Below, in pieces: positions 44,482-53,900 of a DNA stretch of 64,000 bases. The notes below the pieces were generated by a model, which ran no database searches, was not told the origin of the DNA, and saw only the letters and a program-made list of their open reading frames with translations. The stretch comes from Lachnospiraceae bacterium EP-SM-12S-S03. GTDB lineage: Bacteria; Bacillota; Clostridia; Lachnospirales; Lachnospiraceae. Location of the stretch: NCBI GenBank assembly GCA_020540725.1, contig JAJBSL010000006.1, positions 1 to 64,000 of the forward strand, written 5' to 3'. Made by a program: the position numbers and the translations under genes. Positions within the stretch are counted from its first letter, which is position 1; every line of letters begins with the position of its first letter.

Positions 44482-45619
44482 CTTTTTCCCCCTTTGGCAG
44501 ACTCACGATAAATCTTGTCTGCTCTCTGTCGCTCTCGGCCCAAATAGTGCCTCCGTGCAATTCTACAATTTCTTTTGCTATGGCAAGTCCAAGACCTGCC
44601 CCACCGGTTGCGCTGGATCTCGCATCATCCACCCTGTAAAATTTTTCAAACAACCGTTCCAGCTTATCTGCCGGGATCTGATCTCCTCTGTTAGCAAAAG
44701 TAATCTCTACACTTCCATTTCTCTCTTTTGCTAAAATTTCTATCAATGTATCTGAATAGCAATAAGAAATCGCATTTCTTAACAGGTTGTCAAAAACTCT
44801 TGCAAGCTTGTCCGGATCTCCCTCTACTACAAGATTTTCCTCTGCATATACCTTACAGATCAGATTTTTCTCACGGAGAACCGCATAGAGTTCGTCCGCC
44901 AACTGTTCCAACATCATGCTCAAATTAAGCTCTACTTTCTCAAGTTCAATATTCTGCAGATTGAATTTTGTAATCTCGAAAAACTCACTGATCAATTCCC
45001 CAAGCCGGATTGCTTTCTCCAGAGAAATATGTGTATATCGGGCTCTTTCTTCCACCGGCATATCCGGATGTGTATCCAGCATGCTCAAGTATGCAACAAT
45101 AGAAGTAAGGGGAGTCTTCAGGTCATGCGCCAGAAACACTACGAGATCATTCTTTCTGTTCTCTGCCTCTTCCGCCTCCAGCTCCCGTCGTTCCAGCGTC
45201 TCCTTAATCTCATTTAACCGATTCTCTATAGGTTTAAGCTCCGTGATCAGATGTACCGGCTCCTGAGATTCTGCAATAATATTTTCAATTCCTTTCTCAA
45301 TCTGATGCAGATACTTTGTCATCTGAGACAGTGCGATATAGAAAAACAAAGCAAACAATAGCAGGAATCCTAATATGGTAAACAAATCCTTGTTATTTCC
45401 GATCACTTTCCAATATAAAGCAATTGCCTTCTTCTGACTCATATTACACTTTGTCAGTGTATCTACAAATATTGTCGCAAACTTATCATTATATACGCCA
45501 TCAATGACGTAGCGCAGAAGAAATGTTCCGACCAGAACCGTCAGCGCTGTTACGAAAACAGTCTGCAAAAGAACACTTAATTTTAATTTGCGGTATTTAT
45601 TCTTCAACTTTATATCCAA
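44420..45619 (-). CDS. Sensor histidine kinase (VanS-like)
   Basis: Membrane kinase of 399 residues. Membrane segments are at about residues 12-32 and 77-97, followed by a HAMP-like linker. The phospho-acceptor His is in FLAHDLKTPLTSIVAYLSML. ATP-binding motifs follow: DNLLRNAISYC (N box), FANRGDQIP (G1), FEKFYRVDDARSS (F) and GGAGLGLAIAKEI (G2). Its start overlaps the response-regulator stop by 23 bases. VanS-type relatives sense cell-wall stress; the signal here is unknown. Confidence 0.93.
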   Translation of the reverse strand: MDIKLKNKYRKLKLSVLLQTVFVTALTVLVGTFLLRYVIDGVYNDKFATIFVDTLTKCNMSQKKAIALYWKVIGNNKDLFTILGFLLLFALFFYIALSQMTKYLHQIEKGIENIIAESQEPVHLITELKPIENRLNEIKETLERRELEAEEAENRKNDLVVFLAHDLKTPLTSIVAYLSMLDTHPDMPVEERARYTHISLEKAIRLGELISEFFEITKFNLQNIELEKVELNLSMMLEQLADELYAVLREKNLICKVYAEENLVVEGDPDKLARVFDNLLRNAISYCYSDTLIEILAKERNGSVEITFANRGDQIPADKLERLFEKFYRVDDARSSATGGAGLGLAIAKEIVELHGGTIWAESDREQTRFIVSLPKGEKDEVYTYGRSPLRGKAGRRKK

Positions 45620-46286
45620 CTCCCCATACGGTCTTAATAAAATCCGATTTTCCGGTAGGCTCGCTCATTTTTTCACGCAAGTGCCGGATATGTACCATTA
45701 CAGTATTGTTGCTGTTCTTATAATATTGTTCTTTCCACACAGACTTAAACAGTTCTTCCGAACTTATCACCTTCCCCCGATTTTCACACAGAAGCCACAG
45801 GATATCAAACTCAATCGGTGTCAAGGTAAGTTCTTTCTCGTAATACACACACTCATGGGATGTACGATTCAAAAACAATGCGCCAAAGTCAATGATCTCA
45901 CCATCATTTTTCCCTACCTCATTATATTGTGTGTAACGGCGAAGCTGTGCTTTCACCCTTGCCACAAGTTCCAAAGGGTTAAAAGGCTTCGGAATATAAT
46001 CATCCGCCCCTAAGGTAAGTCCCGTAATTTTATCCATATATTCTACTTTGGCTGTCAGCATAATGACCGGAAATGTATATTTCTCCCGAATCCGCTTCAG
46101 TATCTCAAACCCATCAATATCCGGCAGCATCACATCCAGAATCGCCAGATCGATCTTCATATTTTCAATACATTCCCATGCTTCCTTGCCTGTATAAAAT
46201 GTGAAAATATTATATTGGTCATTCTTTAAATAGAGTTCCACCACATCCGCAATTTCTCTCTCATCATCTACTACTAATATGTTCAT
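45597..46286 (-). CDS. OmpR-family response regulator (VanR-like)
   Basis: Phosphorylation-controlled transcription factor of about 229 residues. The receiver domain (1-115) has ILVVDDERE, phospho-Asp in AILDVMLPDIDG and Lys in LGADDYIPKPF. The winged-helix domain covers about 130-225: LTPIEFDILWLL and NTVMVHIRHLREKM. I use ATG 46286 with a GAGGA site; a TTG two codons earlier is possible. The paired kinase follows with overlap. Confidence 0.95.
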   Translation of the reverse strand: MNILVVDDEREIADVVELYLKNDQYNIFTFYTGKEAWECIENMKIDLAILDVMLPDIDGFEILKRIREKYTFPVIMLTAKVEYMDKITGLTLGADDYIPKPFNPLELVARVKAQLRRYTQYNEVGKNDGEIIDFGALFLNRTSHECVYYEKELTLTPIEFDILWLLCENRGKVISSEELFKSVWKEQYYKNSNNTVMVHIRHLREKMSEPTGKSDFIKTVWGVGYKVEE

Positions 46287-46338
46287 AATCAATTTCCTCT
46301 ATGTCATAAACAAAATCTGGTTCTCCATGATTTAACAA

Positions 46339-46363
46339 GGCGTGGAAATAAAATTCCCACGCC
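46339..46363 (-). terminator. Terminator after asnS
   Basis: A 7-bp GC-rich stem (46339-46345 with 46357-46363) followed by TTGTT in minus sense, just past the asnS stop. Confidence 0.7.
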
Positions 46364-46375
46364 CCACTCTTTCTC

Positions 46376-47767
46376 TTATAAATCGCAGTTATTTACAGTT
46401 CTTGGGAATGGTATTACGTCTCTGATATTGGACATTCCCGTCAGGTACATTACACATCTTTCAAATCCAAGACCGAAACCTGCATGTCTTGTAGAACCAT
46501 ATTTTCTAAGATCCAGATAGAACTGGTACTCTTCTTCTTTCATTCCCATTTCCTTCATACGTGCAAGGAGCTTGTCGTAATCATCTTCTCTCTGGCTTCC
46601 GCCGATGATCTCACCAATTCCCGGCACAAGACAATCTACTGCTGCTACTGTCTTGTTATCTTCATTCATCTTCATATAGAATGCTTTGATATCCTTCGGA
46701 TAATCTGTAACAAATACAGGACGTTTGTACACCTGCTCTGTCAAATAACGTTCATGTTCTGTCTGCAGGTCGCATCCCCATGATACCTTATAGTCAAACT
46801 TATCATTGTTCTTCTCAAGGATCTCAATTGCCTCTGTATATGTGACGCGTGCAAACTCAGATGTCGCAACGTTATGCAGGCGGTCAAGAAGTCCCTTGTC
46901 TACAAATGAGTTGAAAAAGTTCATCTCTTCCGGTGCATTCTCAAGTACATAGTTGATGATGTACTTTAACATTGCTTCTGCAAGATTCATATCATCTTCA
47001 AGATCCGCAAATGCAATCTCAGGCTCTACCATCCAGAACTCTGCCGCATGGCGTGTTGTGTTAGAATTCTCAGCTCTGAATGTCGGCCCGAATGTATAAA
47101 TGTTACGGAATGCCTGCGCATATGTCTCCGCATTCAACTGACCGCTTACTGTAAGGCTTGTCTCTCTTCCAAAGAAGTCCTGACTGTAGTCTACAGAACC
47201 ATCTTTGTTTTTCGGAACATTTTCCATATCCATTGTTGTAACACGGAACATCTCTCCCGCACCCTCACAGTCACTTCCTGTAATGATCGGAGTGTGTACA
47301 TACACGAATCCTCTCTCCTGGAAGAACTGATGAATCGCATAAGCAATCAACGAGCGTACACGAAATACCGCCTGGAAAGTATTGGTTCTCGGACGCAAGT
47401 GTGAAATTGTTCTTAAATACTCGAAAGTATGTCTCTTCTTCTGAAGCGGATAATCCGGTGCGGATGCACCTTCCACTGTAACTTCTGTCGCCTGGATCTC
47501 AAATGGCTGCTTTGCCTGTGGTGTCGCGACAAGAGTACCTTTTACAATAATAGCTGAACCTACATTTAACTTACTGATATCTGCAAAATTATTCATAGAA
47601 TCGTGATAAACAATCTGTAAATTCTCAAAATATGAACCATCATTCAGAACGATAAATCCGAATGTTTTTGAATCTCTGATACTTCTCACCCAACCGCCGA
47701 CAGTTATTTCTTTGTCGAGGTACTGTTCACGGCCTTTGTACAATTCTCTTACTGTTACTAATTCCAT
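46376..47767 (-). CDS. asnS: Asparagine-tRNA ligase
   Basis: Class-IIb synthetase charging tRNA-Asn. An OB-fold anticodon domain lies at residues 1-110 ([22 protein letters not shown]). The catalytic core contains motif 2-like [21 protein letters not shown] and motif 3 [21 protein letters not shown]. The 463-residue length is normal. The conserved C-terminal RDVIPFPRT is present. It is a single-gene unit with its own promoter and terminator. Confidence 0.97.
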   Translation of the reverse strand: MELVTVRELYKGREQYLDKEITVGGWVRSIRDSKTFGFIVLNDGSYFENLQIVYHDSMNNFADISKLNVGSAIIVKGTLVATPQAKQPFEIQATEVTVEGASAPDYPLQKKRHTFEYLRTISHLRPRTNTFQAVFRVRSLIAYAIHQFFQERGFVYVHTPIITGSDCEGAGEMFRVTTMDMENVPKNKDGSVDYSQDFFGRETSLTVSGQLNAETYAQAFRNIYTFGPTFRAENSNTTRHAAEFWMVEPEIAFADLEDDMNLAEAMLKYIINYVLENAPEEMNFFNSFVDKGLLDRLHNVATSEFARVTYTEAIEILEKNNDKFDYKVSWGCDLQTEHERYLTEQVYKRPVFVTDYPKDIKAFYMKMNEDNKTVAAVDCLVPGIGEIIGGSQREDDYDKLLARMKEMGMKEEEYQFYLDLRKYGSTRHAGFGLGFERCVMYLTGMSNIRDVIPFPRTVNNCDL

Positions 47768-47812
47768 ACCTCAAAACTCCTTTATACTCACAATATTTTT
47801 GCTATTCTGTAT

Positions 47813-47841
47813 AGTATACCTTATTTTTAAGTTTCCCGCAA
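47813..47841 (-). promoter_or_regulatory. Putative asnS promoter
   Basis: Minus-strand TTGCGG, 17-base spacer and TATACT (47813-47818), about 45 bases before the asnS ATG. Confidence 0.5.
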
Positions 47842-47870
47842 TCTGTATTTCCGGATAAATTTTGTAACAA

Positions 47871-47906
47871 AAGAGTGAGCGTTCCTGTTACAGAATACTC
47901 ACTCTT
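47871..47906 (-). terminator. Terminator after the sugar regulon
   Basis: A 9-bp stem (47871-47879 with 47898-47906) and TTTTG tail in minus sense, 20 bases past the isomerase stop, closing the long operon. Confidence 0.8.
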
Positions 47907-47927
47907 CAGAATTGTTTTTATTCTTTT

Positions 47928-48917
47928 TTAATCATTCTTCAACGCTGCATCGAATGCGATTTTTGATGGCTCGAAGTTAATACTCTTCACAAAGTTACAA
48001 GCTTCTGTCGCTCCATACACACGATCCATTCCGCTGTCCTCCCATTCAACGGAAAGTGGTCCCTGATAGTCGGCAGCATTGAGTACACGGATGATTTTAT
48101 CAAAGTCTACGTCACCATGTCCCGGAGATGCGAAATTCCATCCACGTCTCATGTCGCCAAATGTCAGATGAGAACCAAGGATTCCGTTTCGTCCGTCCAG
48201 ATTTACAAACGCGTCTTTTACATGTACATGATAGACACGATCAATAAAATCTTGTAAGAATACAACAGGATCTACACCCTGCCAAAGCAAATGGCTCGGG
48301 TCGAAATTCAATCCAAGCGTTGGTCTGTAATGGAATGTCTCAAGCAATCTCTTGGTCGTCCAATAATCAAACGCAATTTCCGTTGGATGTACTTCCAGGG
48401 CAAATCTTACTCCACACTCGTCAAATACATCAAAAATCGGTGTCCAGAATTCTACCTGCTCCTGATATGCCGCCTCGATCATTTCCTCACTTGTCTGCGG
48501 GAAAGAATAAAAGTATTTCCATACTGCAGATCCCATGAATCCTGTTACGACGTCACAGCCCATAACTTTTGCCGCACGAGCCGTATCTTTCATCTCACGG
48601 ATGCCCCATGCACGAATCTCTTCCGGTTTTCCTGCATACTCGGAAGGTGCGAATCCATCCAGACGCGGATCATATAAATCGCCGACGCATTGTCCTGACA
48701 GATGCGCTCCAAGAGCTGTACACTTTAGGTTATATTTTTTCAACGTATCTTTTACTTGTTTTTCATACTCCTGATTTGTAACAACTTCATGACAGTTGAT
48801 ATGCCCGTTTGTCGCAATCTCCAATCCTTCATATCCCATCTCACTAGCCAATTTGCAGACTTCCTCCAAAGATAAGTCTCCCCATTGTCCTGTGTAAAGT
48901 GTAACCGGTCTTGCCAT
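47928..48917 (-). CDS. Sugar phosphate isomerase/epimerase (xylose-isomerase-like TIM barrel)
   Basis: Metal-dependent TIM-barrel protein of 329 residues of the AP-endonuclease-2/IolE-type family. Likely metal ligands are in ALEVHPTEIA, LNFDPSHLLWQG, VYHVHVKDA and LSVEWEDSG. It follows a Gfo/Idh dehydrogenase by 17 bases, so the pair probably process the sugar brought in by the RbsABC-like importer, as in inositol or 3-keto-sugar pathways. The exact substrate is not determined. Confidence 0.9.
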   Translation of the reverse strand: MARPVTLYTGQWGDLSLEEVCKLASEMGYEGLEIATNGHINCHEVVTNQEYEKQVKDTLKKYNLKCTALGAHLSGQCVGDLYDPRLDGFAPSEYAGKPEEIRAWGIREMKDTARAAKVMGCDVVTGFMGSAVWKYFYSFPQTSEEMIEAAYQEQVEFWTPIFDVFDECGVRFALEVHPTEIAFDYWTTKRLLETFHYRPTLGLNFDPSHLLWQGVDPVVFLQDFIDRVYHVHVKDAFVNLDGRNGILGSHLTFGDMRRGWNFASPGHGDVDFDKIIRVLNAADYQGPLSVEWEDSGMDRVYGATEACNFVKSINFEPSKIAFDAALKND

Positions 48918-48934
48918 AATCTGTTTCCTCCTTT

Positions 48935-50080
48935 TTATTCTTCAAAATTTACCCAAATATTTCCATTTTCCTGACTCTTTAAACAAGATGAAATATAAAG
49001 TACTCCATCCACACCATCTTCTATTGTCGGATAATCAATCATGCTCTCGTCAAACTTTCCTTCCTTCTGTGCCATAAGACAATCGATAAAACTGGAATAG
49101 AGGTTACCCATCGCCTCCAGCCATCCTTCCGTATGTCCAGATGGCAGTCTTTGATATTTCGCCGCCTGCGGACGGATCGCTCCGTGTCCTCGATGGATTT
49201 CCAACACGCTGCCATCATCTTTGAATAACTGAAACTTTTCAGGATTCTCCTGAAACCAAAGGATACTTCCCTTACTTCCGTAAATCCGCACTCGCAGTCC
49301 ATTGTCATGTCCTATTGCAACCTGAGAAGACCAGTAACATCCCGATGCACCATTTTCATATTCTACCAAAACGGTTGTATTATCATCCAGTTTCCGGTTC
49401 TGAACAATTTTTTCCATTTTTGCAAGCACTTTTTTAATTTTCAATCCGGTCATTCGGTAAACCGTATTTTCAATATGCGTTCCGATATCTCCAAGACAGT
49501 TTGTATTTCCGGAAAGCGCAGGATCGATTCTCCACTCTCCCTGCTTGTTTCCGCTGATATCCTCTTCTGCCAGCCAACCTTGTGGATACTCGCCCATAAT
49601 TGTCCGAATATCACCAATCTCTCCCTCATCGATAAGCGCGCGGATATTTTTCGATGTTACATGTCCGGAATATATATAAGTTACCATAAACTGGAGATTT
49701 TTACTCTTCGCAAGCGTTTCCAATTCTTTTGCCTGACTCGGTTCTACACAGAGCGGTTTGTCACAGGAAACCGCAATCCCCGCCTCCAGGAATGCTTTAC
49801 ACACCTCATAGTGTGCATAGTTTGGTGTGACAATCACAACAAAATCAATCCCGTCTTCTCTTTCCGATTCTTTTTGAGCCATTTCTGCAAAATCGTGGTA
49901 CAAGCGATCCCGCTCTATATGAAGTTCTTCTCCCTCTAAAAGCGTTTTTTCATAATTTCTTGAAAAACAACCTGCGACAAGACGGGCTTTCCCATCGATA
50001 TTAATTGCTTTTCTATGTGCATCTCCGATAAATGCTCCCGGTCCGCCTCCAACCATTCCATAGTTTAATACTTTGCTCAT
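48935..50080 (-). CDS. Gfo/Idh/MocA-family oxidoreductase
   Basis: NAD(P)-dependent sugar or inositol dehydrogenase-like protein of 381 residues. The N-terminal Rossmann motif is GMVGGGPGAFIGDAHRKA (about 8-25). The catalytic segment CDKPLC has the usual EKP-type Lys, and the active-site helix GDIGTHIENTVYRMTG follows. I chose ATG 50080 because of its GGAGG site; the frame opens to 50137 within rbsC. It lies between the transporter and the isomerase, and probably oxidises the imported sugar. Confidence 0.92.
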   Translation of the reverse strand: MSKVLNYGMVGGGPGAFIGDAHRKAINIDGKARLVAGCFSRNYEKTLLEGEELHIERDRLYHDFAEMAQKESEREDGIDFVVIVTPNYAHYEVCKAFLEAGIAVSCDKPLCVEPSQAKELETLAKSKNLQFMVTYIYSGHVTSKNIRALIDEGEIGDIRTIMGEYPQGWLAEEDISGNKQGEWRIDPALSGNTNCLGDIGTHIENTVYRMTGLKIKKVLAKMEKIVQNRKLDDNTTVLVEYENGASGCYWSSQVAIGHDNGLRVRIYGSKGSILWFQENPEKFQLFKDDGSVLEIHRGHGAIRPQAAKYQRLPSGHTEGWLEAMGNLYSSFIDCLMAQKEGKFDESMIDYPTIEDGVDGVLYISSCLKSQENGNIWVNFEE

Positions 50081-50096
50081 ACTGATACCTCCTCCT

Positions 50097-51077
50097 TTAT
50101 TGTGAACGTTTACGTACCATTTGGATTCCAACTGCAATCAAAAGAATCAATCCTTTTACTGTATCGTTCAGTAACGCATTCATTCCAAGCGCCGTAATAA
50201 TCTTATCAATTAAAGAGAATGCCATTGTTCCGAAAATAATTCCTATCATTTTCCCTTTTCCGCCGGACAAAGACAACCCGCCGATGACTACGGCTGAAAT
50301 CGCGTACAATTCATAACTCTTTCCGGATGTGGCCGGATCAAAGGATGTATCTTTTGCAATCTTTAGAAAAGCTGCCACTCCGACCAGCGCACCGCACATT
50401 ACAAACATTTTGATTTTCGTAGCCACAACATTGATACCGGAAAGTCTCGCCGCTTTTACATTACTTCCGAGAGCATAAATATTCTTACCGAACTTCGTAC
50501 TCGTCGTCATGTAAATCAGCAAAACTGCCAGAGCAAGGAAAACAATCGCCAAATTCGGAATTGTCAGGACATCTCCGTTTCCAAACATGAACAACGTCTT
50601 ATAGCTTCCTTTCGCGGCATCGATCCGGTATCTCGTCTCTCCCATCTCATTCATCATATACTGGGAGAGCGAACGAAAGATCAGCATCGTTGCCAGCGTA
50701 ACAATGAATGACGGCATCTTACATTTTCCTACCAGCACACCATTGAACAGACCGCACAACGATCCTAATACGATCGCACATAAGAGACAGAGCAGGATAC
50801 TTCCTGTTTTGTTATAGGCCAAAATAGAAAGTCCTCCTACAAATACAAAGGATGAACCGACTGACAAATCGAAATCCCCCGTCAGGATTACAAGTCCCAT
50901 ACCTAAAGCAACCGTTCCCAAGATAGAACTATGGAGAAGAATATTTGTGATACTCGTCCATGACGTTGCGCTTCCGTTTACAACAAGGAAGGCAATGAAG
51001 ATAATAAGGAAGATTACTATAAAGTTATAATCATGCCATAAAACTTTTAAAAAATTACTTTTCTTTTGCTTTTCCAT
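50097..51077 (-). CDS. Sugar ABC permease, RbsC type
   Basis: Inner-membrane permease of the CUT2 (ribose-type) family, 326 residues with 8-10 membrane segments. Family motifs: GDFDLSVGSSFVFVGGLS and NVKAARLSGINVVATKIKMF. I set the start at ATG 51077, just past the rbsA stop; the longer frame to 51125 would overlap rbsA by 41 bases. No second permease is present, as usual for homodimeric CUT2 systems. Confidence 0.92.
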   Translation of the reverse strand: MEKQKKSNFLKVLWHDYNFIVIFLIIFIAFLVVNGSATSWTSITNILLHSSILGTVALGMGLVILTGDFDLSVGSSFVFVGGLSILAYNKTGSILLCLLCAIVLGSLCGLFNGVLVGKCKMPSFIVTLATMLIFRSLSQYMMNEMGETRYRIDAAKGSYKTLFMFGNGDVLTIPNLAIVFLALAVLLIYMTTSTKFGKNIYALGSNVKAARLSGINVVATKIKMFVMCGALVGVAAFLKIAKDTSFDPATSGKSYELYAISAVVIGGLSLSGGKGKMIGIIFGTMAFSLIDKIITALGMNALLNDTVKGLILLIAVGIQMVRKRSQ

Positions 51078-51084
51078 GCTATAT

Positions 51085-52587
51085 CTACACCTGCCTTTCT
51101 TTGGAATATACTGCGTTTGTTGCATACAGCATTACCGTCTCTTCGTTAATCTTTTCATGTTCCAGTTCTGCCTGAACGTTTCCGTGATAAAAGACAATAC
51201 ATCTGTCTGCGATTTTTTGAATTTCCGGGATTTCCAGAGTATTGACAAAAATTGTTTTTCCTTCCTTGGAGAGCTTCATGATCAGTTTATAAATCTCGCT
51301 TTTTGCTCCCACGTCAATTCCCTGCGTCGGGTTATCAAACAGAATGATATCCGCTTTGGTGTTCATCCATCTTGCCAGAATAATCTTTTGCTGATTGCCG
51401 CCGGACAAATTGGTAATGTTATCATCACAGCTATTTGCTTTAATGTTTAGCATTCCTTTTAATTTGTCATACTTTTTGACTTCTTCTTTTCTGGAAATGT
51501 GCTGTCTTTTGTTATGTATGACATTTTCGGACACATACATATTTTCAAGGATCGTCATATCCGGCAGAATAGAGTTTTCTTTTCTGTTTGCCGCTACCAT
51601 CGCAATTCCGTTTTTCATCGCTTTTCGAATAGAATTGCCGGTCATCTCCCGTCCATGGACAAACAACTGTCCGGACTCTGCTTTAAGAGCCCCGAAGATC
51701 GTCTGCATCAATTCCGAGGTCCCGGCCCCCTGTAATCCAGTCAAGCCGATGATTTCTCCTTCCCGGATCTTAAAATTTACATTCTGGAATCCTTTCCCAC
51801 AGTAATCTTTCACTTCCAGTACGGTTTCTCCAAGCTTTCTTTCCTCATATATTCCTGAGGAAGAGTAGTTTTCTCCCACCATATACTTTGTCACTTCTTC
51901 CGGCGTTACATCTTGAATAAAACCGCTAGAAATAAATTCACCGTTCCTAAGCACCGTATATGTGTCAGCTATCTCAAAGATTTCCGGCATCTTATGTGAG
52001 ATAAAAATAAATGTTTTTCTTTCTGTTTTCAATTTTCGAATGATACCGAACAATCTGTCAATTTCTTCATTATTCAAAGCCGTTGTCGGCTCGTCCATGA
52101 TAAACAGTTTTGCATCTGCATAAATTGTTTTTGCAATTTCCAAAAGCTGTTTTTTACTTGTATTCAGATTCCCTGCCAACTCGGTCGGATCGATATCCAC
52201 TCCCAGACTTTGCATCAGGTCTCTGGTCTCCTTGATCATCTGCTTTTTGTTTAGTTTGCCAAACTTATTTTTTATTTCTTTTCCTAAAAATAAATTTTCG
52301 TATACTTGCAAATCATTAAAAATATTCAATTCCTGATGAACGAAAGAAATTCCTGTATTCTCGATTTCTTTGATCGTGGAATGATCCATTTCCTTCCCGT
52401 TAAACCAGATTGTTCCTCCGTCTTTCGTGTAGATTCCCGCCAAAATATTCATTAATGTTGATTTCCCGGCTCCGTTCTCACCAAGCAACGCATGGACTTC
52501 TCCCGTTTCAATGTGTAATGACACATTATGCAAAACTTCAACACCCGAAAATGATTTAGAAATATTTTCCATTTTTAGTAATTCCAT
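51085..52587 (-). CDS. Sugar ABC ATPase, RbsA type (two nucleotide-binding domains)
   Basis: Double ATPase of 500 residues. The first domain has LLGENGAGKST and LFIMDEPTTALN. The second has a modified Walker A (GLQGAGTSELM), signature LSGGNQQKIILARW and ILFDNPTQGIDVGAKSEIY, typical of RbsA/XylG proteins. It follows the binding protein by about 90 bases. It powers import by the RbsC-like permease. Confidence 0.94.
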   Translation of the reverse strand: MELLKMENISKSFSGVEVLHNVSLHIETGEVHALLGENGAGKSTLMNILAGIYTKDGGTIWFNGKEMDHSTIKEIENTGISFVHQELNIFNDLQVYENLFLGKEIKNKFGKLNKKQMIKETRDLMQSLGVDIDPTELAGNLNTSKKQLLEIAKTIYADAKLFIMDEPTTALNNEEIDRLFGIIRKLKTERKTFIFISHKMPEIFEIADTYTVLRNGEFISSGFIQDVTPEEVTKYMVGENYSSSGIYEERKLGETVLEVKDYCGKGFQNVNFKIREGEIIGLTGLQGAGTSELMQTIFGALKAESGQLFVHGREMTGNSIRKAMKNGIAMVAANRKENSILPDMTILENMYVSENVIHNKRQHISRKEEVKKYDKLKGMLNIKANSCDDNITNLSGGNQQKIILARWMNTKADIILFDNPTQGIDVGAKSEIYKLIMKLSKEGKTIFVNTLEIPEIQKIADRCIVFYHGNVQAELEHEKINEETVMLYATNAVYSKERQV

Positions 52588-52676
52588 AGAATCACCTACC
52601 TCTGCGTCGTTTATCCAAACTGAGACCGTATCCTCTCATTCAACATCGATACAGCCTCAGTTCGTAATTTTTCTAT

Positions 52677-53759
52677 TTACTTACCTTCATATGTTCCAAA
52701 CGGTGTAAATTCACCTACGTTTTTAGAATCAACAACGTTAACCGGAATGATATAATCCTGTTCGATATCTGTCTTTCCGTCCAGATAGTCAATCATAACT
52801 TCTGTCGCTTCCTGAATCATAGCCGGATCATATGTTACAGAGAATATATCATATAATTCCGGAGTAGCGATCGTCTTATGTGTTCCATCCAGGACTGCAT
52901 AGATTTCTGCAAGACCGGAAGATGATGCAAGACCCTGAAGAGAATTCAAAAACTCTGCTTTCTTACCTTCATCCAGAGCAGAACCGTTCAGAGATTCCAG
53001 GATACCCATCGCTATCTCATCATCATGTGTAAAAATCCAGTTTTTCTTGGATGTGTCACACTGTGAACTTGAGAACCAGGATTCGAATAATTCTTTTCCT
53101 GTATCACGGCTCCAACCTGTTGCGGCAGATTTTACAACAACTTTATCGATTTCTTCATCCGTCCATCCCTGCTCTGTGAGATATTTACGGAATCCTTTTG
53201 ATCTTAATTCCGGAACTGAAGAGTTATCACCGATCATTTCATATACATAATCGTCTTTTGTCAAACCGTCTGCGATAAATCTTTTTGCTGTCTCATAACC
53301 GATTCCTTCATTATCACCTTTTACGTTTGCTACAACTTTTTCATTGATGATATCACTTTCAATTACACGGTCAAACTGTACAAACGGCACATCCGCTGTT
53401 GCGATCTTCTCTATTGTTGACTGAAGACCGTTATCATACGGAAGAATAACGATACCTGCCAGATTATCCGTATTAGAAAGCAAATCATCCACCTGCTGGA
53501 TCTGGTTCTCCACATCTGTAGCAGCGTATACATTTACTTCGTACTTACCATCTTTACTCAGTTTTTTTGCCTCTTCCTGGGCATAAGTCAAAACTGCACC
53601 CGTCCATCCATGGTCAGCACTCGGCACCATAATCGCTACTTCTTTACCTCCCTTCGACTTTTTCCCATCATTGGATTTCCCACTATCGGATCCACATCCA
53701 ACAAGAGCCGTAGCTGTCAAAGTTGCAACCAAAAAAGCTGCCAATAAACGTTTTTTCAT
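52677..53759 (-). CDS. Sugar-binding lipoprotein, RbsB type
   Basis: Extracellular binding protein of the CUT2 importer, 360 residues. The lipoprotein signal ends LVGC. The periplasmic-binding fold starts at IMVPSADHGWTGAVLTYAQEE. A hinge and ligand region include PFVQFDRVI, GDNSSVPELRSKG and FTHDDEIAMGILESL. It is clearly paralogous to the 58820-59800 lipoprotein. ATG 53759 was chosen for its AAGGAGAG site and signal sequence. The sugar is unknown. Confidence 0.93.
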   Translation of the reverse strand: MKKRLLAAFLVATLTATALVGCGSDSGKSNDGKKSKGGKEVAIMVPSADHGWTGAVLTYAQEEAKKLSKDGKYEVNVYAATDVENQIQQVDDLLSNTDNLAGIVILPYDNGLQSTIEKIATADVPFVQFDRVIESDIINEKVVANVKGDNEGIGYETAKRFIADGLTKDDYVYEMIGDNSSVPELRSKGFRKYLTEQGWTDEEIDKVVVKSAATGWSRDTGKELFESWFSSSQCDTSKKNWIFTHDDEIAMGILESLNGSALDEGKKAEFLNSLQGLASSSGLAEIYAVLDGTHKTIATPELYDIFSVTYDPAMIQEATEVMIDYLDGKTDIEQDYIIPVNVVDSKNVGEFTPFGTYEGK

Positions 53760-53900
53760 AATACACTCTCCTTTGCTAAAAATTATTTTGAAAGATTTCT
53801 TGATAATTTTATTGTACACCTTTCCATAATTCTTCCAAAGTACGTTATCATGACAAAACGGTTGCTATGACAGCTAATTGTTCTTTCATATAGTATCTTT

